From Chlorocebus sabaeus (taxonomy: Eukaryota; Chordata; Mammalia; Primates; Cercopithecidae), in the NCBI RefSeq assembly GCF_047675955.1, contig NC_132904.1, forward strand, positions 88,107,447-88,171,446: a stretch of 64,000 bases of DNA. The letters run 5' to 3'. The notes below the pieces were generated by a model. The model worked only from the letters and a program-made list of their open reading frames with translations, was not told where the DNA came from and made no database searches. Within the stretch, counting starts at the first letter, position 1. Each line of letters begins with the position of its first letter. Both the position numbers and the translations under genes were made by a program. Positions 34,677-46,231 of the stretch are shown here, one piece after another.

Positions 34677-37060
34677 TGAACGCTAATTCTTTTTTCATTT
34701 ATAGCTCGCTGGAGGTTTCTGGATAAAATGTTATTTATCTTTCTCACCTTATAAACAACTTGTCTTACTTTGCAAAATTTTCTAAATTAGAGATTGAGTT
34801 TTAATATCATTCATCATTATTTTTGTGTCAACAAGCATCAACAACAATGTAGGCAAAAAACAACATGCAGATCATTAACAGTCTGTAATATTTTGAAAAT
34901 TACATAATATTAAGAACACATGAGAAAAAAGCTGGAGATTTCCCATTCATTATACTTGTCATAATGATACTGTCATTTTTACGTTATTGCTGTTGCTGTT
35001 TTGGCACATATGACAAACCACACTGCAAACTTATTCAAGGATGGAACTATTAATATTTCTTATGGATTTATATTAAAGGAGTGTACCTAGTACAGTATGT
35101 TGCACATAGAAAATGATGTAAAATGGCTTATTGATAAATGTTACTTATAATATTTTTAGTGTTTTAGTTTTAAATAGCTTTCAACCTAATTAATATTAAA
35201 ATAAATATCACAAAGACAGTTATGAATACTATGCATTATGTATGTATTTAAATGGTATGAGTCAGCTCTAAATTCTAATATTCCAGACAAACAAGAATCA
35301 TTAAGAACTCCGTTTCCATTATTTGCATAGGTACTCTTATTTTCATTAAGATTCCATGCTCTGATTAACTCTGCTAGTGGCTAACAGCAAATTAAAATGT
35401 TTGGATTTCTAAGTTTATTTGAATTTCATTTGGCACAAACCCAGCCATACAACCTATACCTTTTCTTTTCTTTTTTCTTTTTTTTTTTTTTTTTCATTTT
35501 ATCTTTTGGTCTGGAACATACAACTGAAGCACAGGGTGTTCATATAAATGTATAATCAGAATCAATTTTAAACTATTAATTATCCTTTCCTGAAATAAAC
35601 GACTGGAACAGTATTCATCTGGACTCAACTCAATTCAGTGTACAAACATTGAGAATCAACAATGGGCAAATCACTGTTACAAGAGTGGCGGGAGATTAAA
35701 CATTGAGTAAGAATTTCTAACCTCCAGGAATTTACTTTCTAATAAAATAAGCATTTATACCAACACACACACAGACACACACATTATTCAGTCCCAAGTC
35801 AAACTTAAGGTTTGACTATTTTACTAAAAATTGGAAAGTTGTTGTTTTATCAGTTCATATTTGACATCCAGTTGGTGGGGAATTTTTAGATGCTTCACAA
35901 ATGTACTGTTTCAATGTGCTATTTGTTGCAATCATTAAATCCCAGTTACTCTTTCTTCACTTTTGTGCTCTTTTGCTCTTGCTCTCACTCTTGCTTTCTC
36001 CCTTTCTGAAATTCGCTGTCATTCACGGTGTGGGAAGATGAAGAAGACATTCATTGAGTATGAATATTGATACAGAGAGGCAGTGCCACCAGTTAAGATG
36101 CTTCAAGGCAAAGTGATTGAAGAAGTGAGTAAAACAATAGAAATGTATATAATATGGAAGTGTTTTGTCTAACTCTTCATTTTCTTCTACTTTCTTTGTT
36201 CCTGAGTTGTATTTTACTAAGTGTGTTCTTTTTTTTCCCATTGTGCTAATCTGGAGAAGTATTTTGTGCTAATTAAGCCACAGCTATTGAAATGTGTACA
36301 ACTTTCATTAAAGTTTTAGAGTACACTAATTTTAGAAAACGTGTAGATTTTACAGCTTTAAAAATAATTTGCTAAATGAATTGACCTGCAATTAGTTTCA
36401 CAACAGCTATTTTCATGGAAAAATTGCTTGTAAATTTGATGATTTTTCTTTGGCTTCATTTTGTAATAGTTGTTTTGAAAGCAGTTTTTCTATTATTTCT
36501 CTATAACATCACAATACATTTCTTTGCTTCACTTCCCACCATCACTATTGTAAAAAGTAATTGAGAATTTTCAGCATTATAGAAACTACAGAGATCACCC
36601 AGTTCCAAAATTTGCAGTCTTTTGCCATTAAGAACACCTTTCGTTATTTTCATCTACGACAGTCACTTCTAAGAGAATACTGCCTACCAAGCAATGCATT
36701 AATAATGATTTCAGATTTTTTTCAAATAATTCTGAAACAAAAATAACAAGTGCAGTATATATAAACTGTGCTAATATTACACAAGAATAAATGACATATT
36801 TTTGGGTTAGACTGTGTAGTATAAAAATGTTTAAATATAATTACTAATAAGTGTTTTTAAAGCATTGCTAGTATTTTGAAATCCTTCACTAATTGTTACG
36901 AAGGGAATCCTGATGTATAGAAAACCTCAGCTGCAGAACTTCTGATCCGTCTATCTAACTCATCTGTCCAAAAATTAGAACTTCCCAGATTAACATATAA
37001 TCTGGGAATCAAATAAATGACATACTCTGAAGAATGATCTTAGAAGGCATAGTATTGCTA
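34677..37060. other. Unique AT-rich DNA with a pyrimidine tract
   Basis: No repeat family recognised. A T/C tract (TTTTC units, then about 18 T) lies at 35460-35496, and (CA)n-like text lies near 35763-35782. A CT-rich stretch at 35950-36010 resembles part of a MaLR LTR, but not enough to assign it. Confidence 0.4.
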
Positions 37061-38260
37061 CATTTAAAATTTTTTTAGGTATAACACATTCAGAAATTAA
37101 ACAAACACGAAAGTATGTTGGTGCATTGAGACAGAAGGAACACCTTTGTAATCACCAACTATTATGAAGAAACAGAATATTTTTAGTACTTCATTTGTGC
37201 CCCTTGCAATCATTCCCTCACCCAGGATCAGAAGGCATGTGTACTCTCAACTTTAGTAGATAATGTAAAACTATTTTCCAAAATCATTACACCCATTTAA
37301 ACTCTAACAAATGGAATATGACATTTATCTTTGCATCAAACATTTACTCATGCATGGTATTATGGATGTTTTTAATTATAACACAGAGTAAGAGCTTATT
37401 ATGATTTGATTTATATTTCCAGTATTACAAATACAGTTTCTAACTTTTCATATGCTCAGTGGACCTGTTTTTAAGTGCTACTCCCAGATACACATGCCAT
37501 TAAAAAGGTGTTTAGGCCGGGCGCGGTGGCTCACGCCTGTAATCCCAGCACTTTGGGAGGCCGAGGCGGGTGGATCACGAGGTCAGGAGATCAAGACTGC
37601 CCCATAGAGACACTGAAACCCCGCCTCTACTAAAAATACAAAACAATTAGTCGGGCGTGGTGGCGGGTGCCTGTGGTGCCAGCTACTCAGGAGGCTGAGG
37701 CAGGAGAATGGCATGAATTCGGCAGGCGGAGCTTGCAGTGAGCCAAGATCACGCCATTGCACTCCAGCCTGGGTGACAGAGCGAGACTCCGTCTCAAAAA
37801 AAAAAAAAAAAAAAAAGTAAAATAAAAAGTTGTTTATGCACCAAGAAGTATGCATTGAAATGTTAATAGAAAGATTGATAGCCAAATATGAGAAATTACC
37901 AACAAGTCCATCGACATTAGAATAGTTATGGAGAGTCCATGTAACAGAACACTATAGATAAATAAAACGAATGAGGATAATGTAGCAAAATAATATAGTC
38001 TTTTGCTCATTTTTATATTAGGTTTTTTGTTTCTTTATTGATTTGTAGGCATTCTTTATGTATTCTGAATGAAAGCCTTTTGTACATGTTGCAAGTATCT
38101 TCTCCCATTGTATAGCTTTCTTTTTCACTCATTAATATCTCTTGATGGACATAAACTTCTCATCTCAATGTAGTCCACCTAATCAATCTATTCTTCGTGG
38201 TTATGACTTTTTGATTCTGGCTTAAAATCTCCCCCATCCCCAGATCTCTTTAATTGTTTT
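37061..38260 (-). repeat. Ancient L1 remnants, mainly antisense, split by AluY
   Basis: Text at 37140-37500 and 37990-38260 ('ttgatttgtaggcattctttatgtattctg', 'tatcttctcccattgtatag') matches the reverse complement of old L1 ORF2 C-terminal/3' sequence. A short sense-orientation piece seems to lie between, at 37860-37985 ('gtccatcgacattagaatag'). At least one inversion or two elements are involved. Confidence 0.5.
37515..37818 (+). mobile_element. AluY with TSD
   Basis: Full Alu from 'ggccgggcgcggtggctc' to an A-run at 37797-37816. It carries AluY diagnostic text ('gatcacgaggtcaggagatc'). The target-site duplication is 'aaaaaggtgttta' (37502-37514) versus 'aaaaagttgttta' (37825-37837), one mismatch. 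Confidence 0.94.
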
Positions 38261-39169
38261 CTCAAAGCCTTATTATTTTGCCCCAGGGTGCCAGACTATT
38301 TTCCTTAGTTTCCCAGAGCAAAGTTATGGACAGCCCCCATCTTCAAGATCCAGCCTACCACACTGCTATGCGGATGCTGACAAATCAAGAGATACGTTAA
38401 GATCCTCTGCCTCTTGATTCAGATGATCTGGGAATTGTCACCTCCCAAGCCCAGAAACAAATGCATCTGCTGTAAATCCTTCTCTCACATTGCACCCTAT
38501 TTGTTTGTAGTAGCATTGAACAGATGTTGTTTTTCTCTTATTCTTGGGGCACATGTTATTTCTTCTCTTTAGAATCCTTTGCTCTGTATTGTCAAATTAG
38601 AAATTCTATCAATTCTTAGTGTCAGTCTCCTCCATGTTCTCAATGAAATAATCAGATTCTATCCTAAATAAGCAGATCCCTACCCAGCAGGCCCTCAAAA
38701 ATTTTATCACAAATACAGTATTTTATAGTCACATGGTATTTTAAAATCATGTCCCCTTTTAGCTCAAACCTCTCAATGATTTCCCATTACCCTTAAGATA
38801 AAATCTAAAAGAAATTTGCACAATTTGCAATGCTCTGCATGATCTGATCCAGGACTATTTTACCAGCATAACTTTTTGTTGTTCTTCCCCTTGTTATTTC
38901 TACTCTAGCTGTCCTGGACTTCTTTCTGTTCCCTGAAAAAGTCAAATGCTCTCTCACTTCCTGTCCTTGCACATGGACTTTCTTCTGTCTGGAATGTTCT
39001 CCCAATCTAATATGGTCCCATTGACATAATTATAAATCTCGAAGTCAAATCTTGCTGGGGTCTTTCCATATTCTCATGACCACATAAGTCCTGCTCCTCT
39101 CAAGACTATGACAGATCTACCTATAATACTTTCTCATAATCTATATTTTCCTTTATCACAATACTTTTG

Positions 39170-39171
<2 letters not shown>

Positions 39172-39207
<36 letters not shown>

Positions 39208-39480
39208 CAGGTAGAGTCTCATTCTGTTGCCCAGGCTGGAGTGCACTGGAATGACCTTGGCTTGTTACAACTTCTGCCTCCCCAGTTCAAGCGATTATCG
39301 TGCCTTAGCCTCTCAAGTAGCTGGGATTACAGGTATGTGCCTGGCTAATTTTTGTAATTTTAGTAGAGACAGGGTTTTACCATGTTGGCCAGGCTCGTCT
39401 TGAACTCCTGACCTCAGGTGATCTGCCCCCCTCGGACTTCCAAAGTGCTGGGATTACTGGCATGAGCCACCATGCCCAGC
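39172..39480 (-). mobile_element. Antisense Alu (AluS/J age) with 36-nt T tail
   Basis: A T-run of about 36 nt (39172-39207) is followed by a reverse-complement Alu ending 'ccaccatgcccagc'. Several deletions lie in the left-hand arm around 39335. No clear target-site duplication was resolved. Confidence 0.9.
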
Positions 39481-39629
39481 TGTCATTAATTATTAAATAT
39501 CTGTATTCCTTGATTCTCTGAGTCTTAAGCTGTGCTAGTAATATCGTTATTAAAAAGGCAATTCCATGATTATAAGGAAATAATAAATATTAAAAGTGAT
39601 CTGTAATCTGTACAAATAAAAGGCTCCTT

Positions 39630-40045
39630 TTAAGTTTTTAAGTTTGGGATATATGTGCAGATTTGTTAGGTAAATTCATGTCCTGGTGGTTTGTTGTACA
39701 GATTTAATCACCCTGGTATTAAGTCTAGTAAAAATTAGTTAATTTTCCTCATCATCTCCCTCCTTTCCATCCTCCACCCTCCAGTAGGCTTCTGTGTCTG
39801 TTGTTCCCCTCTATTTATCTGTCCATGTGTTCTCATAATTTAGCTTCTACCTGTAAGTGAAAATATGTGGAATTTTGTTTTCTGTCCCTGTGCTAGTTTG
39901 CTAAGGGTGATAAACTCCATTTCCATTCATGTTATAGCGAAGGACATGATCTCGTTCTTTTCTCATGGCTGCATAGTATTCAATGGTGTATATGTACCAC
40001 ATTTTTAGAAAATTCAGTCTACCATTAGTGGGTATTCTCTGTTGC
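39630..40045 (-). mobile_element. Antisense L1P 3' portion
   Basis: Reverse complement of L1 3' UTR and ORF2 C-terminus: 'tgggatatatgtgcagatttg', 'cctggtggtttgttgtacag', 'ctgcatagtattcaatggtg'. It is diverged, fitting an old L1PA/L1PB, and 5'-truncated near 40045. Confidence 0.85.
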
Positions 40046-40257
40046 TAGTTGCATCAATCTCTGGAAGATAAGGACTATTTTGTGTTTCCATTTTATTCCC
40101 TTGGTGTTTAGCACAGCAGGTATTCAGTAAGAACTTGCTAATGTACTAATTGATGTTTTTCAAATGGAAATATTAAAATAAGTAACTTGAAAAATCACAT
40201 AATGAAATAAACATTCTCCATTCCATTCCATACTATCCATTAAAAGAAAGCTTGTAA

Positions 40258-40320
40258 AGAAAGAAGGGTGGAAGGATGGAAGGAAGAAAGGGAGAGAAGG
40301 GAAAAAGGACAAAAGAAGGG
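40258..40320. repeat. GGAA-rich purine tract
   Basis: Imperfect GGAA/GAAAGG repeats on the + strand just upstream of an Alu insertion. Confidence 0.8.
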
Positions 40321-40350
40321 AGACTGCAACTATGGACTACCAGTCTTTTT

Positions 40351-40709
40351 TTTGTTTTTGTTTTTGTTTTTTGTTTTTTGTTTTTTGTTTTTGAGACAGC
40401 GTCTCGCTCTGTCACCCAGGCTGGAGTGCAGTGGCCTGATCTCAGCTCACTGAAAGCTCCACCTCCCGGGTTCACGCCATTCTCCTGCCTCAGCCTCCTG
40501 AGTAGCTGGGACTACAGGTGCCTGCCACCTTGCCTGGCCGTTTTTTTTGTTTGTTTGTTTGTTTTTTGTTTTTTTTTTTTTTGTATTTTTTAGTAGAGAC
40601 GGGGTTTCACCGTGTTAGCCAGGGTGGTCTGGATCTCCTGACCTCGTGATCCGCCCATCTCGGCCTCCCAAAGTGCTGGGATTACAGGCTTCAGCCACCG
40701 CGCCCGGCC
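40351..40709 (-). mobile_element. Young antisense AluY with two expanded T/G tracts
   Basis: Dimeric Alu with 'gtggcctgatctcagctcactg' (cercopithecid-like right-arm variant in reverse). The tail is an irregular (GTTTTT)n of about 45 nt, and the mid-linker has an unusual T/G tract of about 45 nt (40541-40583). The target-site duplication is 'taccagtcttttt' (40338-40350) versus 'taccagccttttt' (40710-40722). Confidence 0.94.
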
Positions 40710-40722
40710 TACCAGCCTTTTT

Positions 40723-41449
40723 AAGTCACATGTTGCACACATCACAAGAGTCAGGGCAAATAGAGAAAACAACATTTTAAATGAGTCTGCTCTCTATCTT
40801 CTAGTTTTCAACCATTAAATTAGATGGCCTGGCCTTAATACACCCAGGCTTCCCTTTACACTCAAGAAATCAATGTAGCATTTCAGTGAGCCATTAGAGG
40901 AATCTTGGGTTTCACACAGTCTAGGAAATAAAGCCTCTATAGAGGCCAGAACTTATGTAGGTAAGGATGTGACTCACTTTTCAGAATCCAGAACAAACTT
41001 CATAATCAAATAACCATCTTTCCCTTCAGCTTTGTCTTAACATGGATCATAACAAACAGCTTTCTTATTGTGATACGACACTTACAAAGCCATTTCTTGA
41101 ATACAGCCTTAGAGCAGTACAATAACCAGAGAGAAGGTAAGGTGTTACTGTTTCCATCTTATAAAGCTAGAGCCTCGAGTTATTTAAATAGCCAAGAACA
41201 CATAGATAAGTGAAAGTAAATCCTGACTGACTTCAAATCCAGTGATCTCTGCACAAAACCATGATCATAATTTTGTTCCTACTGTGCTATTTGTCCACTG
41301 ACTTTTCTGTAATGTTATTTAATTATTTCTAAAAAAGAAAGAGAAATTATCATCTTAACATCAATAGATACTACCAAAATCTTAGGAAATGAACTAAAGA
41401 ATTATTTTCCAAACAACTCCAGTGAGCAGAAACCAAAGACTGGTAACAA
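40723..41449. other. Unique DNA
   Basis: No recognised repeat or gene. Confidence 0.4.
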
Positions 41450-41650
41450 TATAGCTAGTGCTTACTGAGTCTCTAGCCATTGTTCTGAATAGCTAAAATG
41501 TACTATCTGCTTGAATCCTCTTAACCCTATGTTAGCTATTATCGCAAGTTCCACGCTGCACCTGAGGAAACTGAGGCATGAAAATTCAATAACTTCACCA
41601 AAGTCACACAGTGAGTAAATAATAGAGCCAGGATACAGGCCCAGGCCAAA
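41450..41650 (-). repeat. MIR SINE, antisense
   Basis: 'agtgcttactgagtctctagcc', 'gaatcctcttaaccctatg', 'acctgaggaaactgaggcatg', 'cttcaccaaagtcacacagt' and 'atagagccaggatacaggccc' are the MIR landmarks reading from the 3' to the 5' end. It is well preserved for its age. Confidence 0.88.
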
Positions 41651-43689
41651 ATATTTACCCTTTCTCTTGGAAGGCTTTACCACATCCCACAAAGAACCTT
41701 CATGTGGCTTCAGACATATAGCAAGCTCAGATTTCATAGCCATATGAAGAGTTCCTTTTCAAGAACCTTGTTGTGACATTTCCAAAGGCTATAAGACTAT
41801 GCCCAACAGAGTTTCAGTATGAGGTCAGTCCTTTGGCACTTCAATTTTATCAGATTTATTATCCATGGGCATTTTTTCTCCCAAACACATAATTTCTCCT
41901 AATGAGAAAGAGACAAGAAAAACCAATTGTGAGTCCCATACGAGAAAAACAATTGTTTTGGAATAAGTGAGTTTAAAGAGGTATCTTTGAAGCACTTTAG
42001 CCTTTAAAAAAAGCATATGAGGGCCAATAATACCTATTTCTTAGGTTTATTTCTTTAGATTCACACTTAACCCTCAAAGCAAAACAGCTATTAATCCACA
42101 TATACAACCAGCAGCAGATAACAGCATAAAAGAATGGAACAAGCATTGGACATTGAATAAAATGGCACAGTTACAGTCACATTAATTTCCTGCCATGAAA
42201 AATGGAGATAATGCCTACTCTACCTTATTCAGGTGTTGTAAGAACTAAGTTAATTAAAGGACTATATAAACACTATGTAATGTTAGCAGTACCTGTAGCA
42301 ACATTTGAAGGGTCAAAATTTATAGCAAATGAAAAGCAAGACTCAGGTTCATCTGAAATGATTATGGATCAAAGTGAAATATTAACACATTCAAATTGTT
42401 AATGTAAACTAAGCCAACTGATTGACAGCTGAACTTAGTGATCACAGGTAATTGCTGCACACAGCTGTGCTGACGGCAGGACCAGATGCACCTAGCAGCT
42501 CAATCTCTCTCCAGTAGTTTTTTGGTTTTGGTTTTGGTTTTTTTTCAATTTTTCTAGCACATACATCATTAGTAGTTTTGTCTAAATAGGGCTGGAGATA
42601 GAGAGCAGAACTGCCAACAGACGGCACACATCAACACTTCAGAAGTAAAAATTAAATGAGAGGCAGAGGGTCAAGATGCTAGAAATCAGAATGTTTCATT
42701 TCAAATTCCTCTTATATCACAGTCTCCATCCATATCTTTTGGAGCTCACCCTTTCCACCAAGTCTAGCTCTCTGATATCCACTTTTCCTCTATTAGCTCA
42801 ATTGGAGGCCTCTCAGGAAAATTAAGGTGCACTGACAACAACACTTAAGGTGCTTGCAACCCCTAGCAGAGGCAGGGGTAAAGATGATGGCAGTAATGGC
42901 AGAAGTTGCAAAGAAACACAATAATATTAGAGACAGAAAGGGCAAGTATCATGTTCATGCTTTAATTTCTTTAGCGTCTGCTGACCGCCAATGTATTTTC
43001 TTGCCTTGGGGAACATCTGTTAGGCTGAAAGCTTGAAATTATTCTCACCATTCCATGAATGGGTTTGCTGCCAAATGTTTTCATGACATTGACAGCAAAT
43101 CCAGAATTCCAAAGCTCATCAAAGACCATTCATACCTTCTTTTGGGAAGCCATGCTAATGGATTCCTAGGGAAAAATCATGTTAACTCTACTCCAAGAGG
43201 GTGACTAACTCTCCTCCTGGCCAATAAAATCCGATTATAAAAAGGAAAAATATTTTTCTTAACAATTGTCATTTTATAACATTTGTAAAACTTGTCATGT
43301 TTGTGAATTCATTGTTCTCCCCTGCTTTCATCTGTCTTTCTAACCTCAAAGAGGTCTAAGCCTTAGTTATTTGGAAAGACAGTGTCACTCTGGGTACCCC
43401 ATGTGCCTACAGGCTGAAATGGTTCATCCTCTGCAGAGTGGAGAAATTCCTTTATCATATCACAGGATAGTACACATTCTATTCAACACCAAATTTTATG
43501 CCTACTACCTTTTACTTCTAGCTATACCTAGGTAAGTGTGAACATTCGCCATTGGAAAAACTACCTAGAGTAGAATACTGAGATGCCAGAACAATATACC
43601 AAGAAATGCATGCACTATCAAAGGAAAACCTAGAAGAGATCAGAACCAGAAGCTGGGTGCAAAGAAAATTATCGGTCTAAAGTTAAACC
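41651..43689. other. Unique DNA
   Basis: A 2-kb stretch without a recognised repeat. A (GGTTTT)n-like tract lies at 42521-42544. Open frames at 41825-42016, 42202-42402 and 42854-43036 are short and show no domain. Confidence 0.45.
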
Positions 43690-43893
43690 ACCATTTCTTA
43701 TTTTAGTCATTCTGACAGACATATCGTATCTCATTGTGGTTATAATTTGTATTTTTGGCTAATGATGTTGAACTTATCATCATGTGCTTATCTACCATTG
43801 TATATTCTCCTTGGTGAAATGTCACTTCATAACTTTTGCTGATTTTCTAAAACTTCATGACTTTAACTTATTTTCTAAAACTTATTATTGTTG

Positions 43894-43948
43894 AGTACTT
43901 ATATCCTAGAGAGTAATTTTTAAAGTACTTATATCCTAGAGAGTAATT
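43894..43948 (+). repeat. Exact 25-bp tandem duplication, 30-bp period
   Basis: The 25-mer running from 'agtacttatatcc' to 'gagagtaatt' occurs identically at 43894-43918 and 43924-43948, separated by five bases. The surrounding L1M sequence is heavily diverged, so identical copies imply a recent event. Confidence 0.95.
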
Positions 43949-44732
43949 ATTTGTTGAATAAGTGGCTTGAAAAGATTTTCTCCCACTCTGTAGCTTTTCT
44001 ACTTATACTTGTCAATTTTTTTTCTTTTATCAATCATGCTTTTGATGCCAAGGCTAAGAACTGTTTGCATAGACCTAAATTGACCAAACTTACTTTTTTT
44101 TCTGAAGACATAGTTTTATATTTTACATTTAAGTCTATGTTTTATTTAGAGTTAATTTTTATCAGGTGTAATATTTAGGTGAAGTTTACTTTTTCCCTCT
44201 GGATGTCCAATTGTTGCAGCATCATTTGTTAAAAAGAATGTCTTTCCTCTATTGAATTAATTTTTCATCTTGGGCATGTATGTGTGGGTTCTCTATTCTG
44301 CTCCATAAATATATGTGGGTATACCCCCACCAAGACCATGCTGTCTAAGTTACTGTAGGAAATTTAATAAATATTTAGGTGAAGAAGACTGATTTCTTTA
44401 TTCTTTCTCAAACTTGTGTTAATTTTAGTTTTTTGACTTTCCCTTTAAACTTTAGAACAGTATTGCGTATAGGTACAAAACATCTTGCAGAGATTCTGAT
44501 AAGAATTGAGGTAAAATTGCATATCAATTTGGGAAGAATTGACATTTCACATCTTTCTTATCTTTAGCCTTCAAATCCACGATCTTGGAATGCGTAATTT
44601 ATATCTTTTTTATGTCTTCCATCAGTTTTATATAACTTTCAACAACAAATTCTGTATTTTTTTAGATTTATCCATATTTCTCTCTTGTTTTTGGCAACTT
44701 TAAATTGTATTACATGTTTTAAATTGGTAAAC

Positions 44733-45024
44733 GGCCAGGCATGGTGGCTCATGCCTCTAATCTCAGCACTTCGGGAGACCAAGGCAGGCAGATCACTTGA
44801 GGTTAGGAGTTTGAGACCAGTCTGGCCGAAAGGGTCAAACCCCATCTCTACTAAAAATACAAAAATTAGCCAGGATTGATGGGGGCATCTGTAATCCCAG
44901 CTACTTGGGAGGCTGAGGCAGGAAAATCATTTGAACCTGGGAAGCAGATGTTGCAGTGAACAGAAGTCATGCCATTGCACTCCAGCCTGGGTGACAGAAC
45001 AAGACTCCATCTCGGGGGGAAAAG
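44733..45024 (+). mobile_element. AluS with TSD
   Basis: Dimeric Alu with 'gatcacttgaggttaggagtt' (AluS-type), ending in a short impure tail 'cggggggaaaag'. The target-site duplication is 'aaattggtaaac' (44721-44732) versus 'aaatggtaaac' (45025-45035). Confidence 0.92.
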
Positions 45025-45395
45025 AAATGGTAAACACATGCTTATTGCATCACTGCAAATATATAAAAATATGATGAATTTTTGTATGTTTATCTTGTAT
45101 CCTACAACTTTGCTGAACTCACTAGTTCCTAGGAGTTTTGTTTGTTTGTTTTTTATTCTTCAGGATTTCCTATGTAGACAAGTAAGTCCTATATGCAAGA
45201 TGGTTTTATTTCTTCCTTATCTATCAGCATTTCTCTGTTTTCTTTTTTGATTATTGCACTCACTAGAACATCTGGCACTCTACTGATTAAGAATAATGAG
45301 ATCAAATATCCAGGTCTTATGCCCAATTTTAAAAGGACAGCATTTATCATTAAGTAAAACATTAGTGTAAGTTTGTAAAAACATATTCCTTATCA

Positions 45396-45553
45396 GCCGG
45401 GCGCGGTGGCTCACGCCTGTAATCCCAGCACTTTGGGAGGCCCGGACGGGCGGATCACGAGGTCAGCAGATCGAGACCATCCTGGCTAACATGGTGAAAC
45501 CCCGTCTCTACTAAAAAATACAAAAAACAAAAACAAAAAACAAAACAAAACAA
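45396..45553 (+). mobile_element. Alu left-arm monomer with own A-tail and perfect 19-bp TSD
   Basis: Only the left arm of a young AluY is present, from 'gccgggcgcggtgg' to 'ccccgtctctactaaaaaa'. An A-rich (CAAAA)n tail follows at the position of the Alu mid-linker. The 19-mer 'aaaaacatattccttatca' flanks it exactly at 45377-45395 and 45554-45572. The right arm was never integrated: the duplication directly abuts the tail. Confidence 0.95.
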
Positions 45554-45818
45554 AAAAACATATTCCTTATCAATTTGAGAGAGATACCCTTCAATTTCTA
45601 CCTTTTCTAAAAATTCTTAGAGGTTTTATCATGAATGGGTGGTGAATTTTGTTACTCTCTACATTGTCTACATACTCTACATACATTCTCTACATTTGCA
45701 TTTACATACACATACATATTTCTCTACATATACATTCACATATTCATATAGATTTCCATATAATTGTGTGATTATTTTTATTCAGCCTCTGAATATAGTG
45801 AATTTTATCAATTAACTT

Positions 45819-46123
45819 TTTTTTCCTTTTTTTTTTTTTTTTTTGAGGCTGAGTCTCCCCCTGTTACCCAGACTGGAGTGCAATAGTGTAATATTAGCTC
45901 ACTGCAATCTTCGCCTCCTGAATTCATGTGATTCTCCTCCCTCAGCCTCCCGAGTAACTGGGACTACAGGCATGCACCACCATGTCCAGTAATTTTTGTA
46001 TGTTTGGTAAAGACGGGTTTCACCGTGTTGGCCAGGCTGATCTTGAACTCCTGACATCAGGTGATCTGCTGCCTCGGCCTGCGAAAGTGCTGGGATTACA
46101 GGCATGAGCCACCGCGCCTGGCC
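45819..46123 (-). mobile_element. Antisense AluS with TSD
   Basis: Reverse-complement Alu with a T-tail at about 45816-45844 and 5' end at 'accgcgcctggcc'. The target-site duplication 'tcaattaactt' is exact at 45808-45818 and 46124-46134. Confidence 0.93.
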
Positions 46124-46192
46124 TCAATTAACTTCTGAATACTGAACTAGCTTTCATCAGTGGAATAAACTCCAATTGGTCATTATTTATAA

Positions 46193-46193
46193 T

Positions 46194-46230
<37 letters not shown>

Positions 46231-46231
46231 T
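46193..46231. repeat. (TA)n(GA)n compound microsatellite
   Basis: About nine TA units are followed directly by about ten GA units inside L1M sequence. Confidence 0.93.

Larger units (their letters stand above)
38750..40165 (+). repeat. L2 LINE 3' region, interrupted by Alu and L1
   Basis: 'caatgatttcccattaccctta-agataaaa', 'ctgcatgatctgatccagg', 'cctgtccttgcacatggac' and 'tctgtctggaatgttctccc' are conserved L2 3' region landmarks (38760-39010). After an Alu (39172-39480) and an antisense L1 (39630-40045), the L2 terminus resumes at about 40050: 'ggaagataaggactattttgt', 'ggtgtttagcacagcaggt', 'attcagtaagaacttg'. The whole is one L2 copy with nested insertions. Confidence 0.7.

Noticed and set aside
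35460..35496. Polypyrimidine tract as a 3' splice site
   Set aside because: No AG with an open downstream exon follows. It is a simple T/C-rich run.
37583..37885. Open frames of 80-110 codons such as 37583-37885 (-), 40276-40593 (+), 17115-17447 (+), 4605-4850 (+)
   Set aside because: They are the well-known antisense readings of Alu ('AGVQW', 'FSCLSLLSSWDYR') and not genes. No flanking splice structure supports exonisation.
40258..40320. GGAA repeat as an ETS-responsive enhancer
   Set aside because: The repeat is imperfect and no promoter or gene is nearby. Sequence alone does not support a regulatory role.
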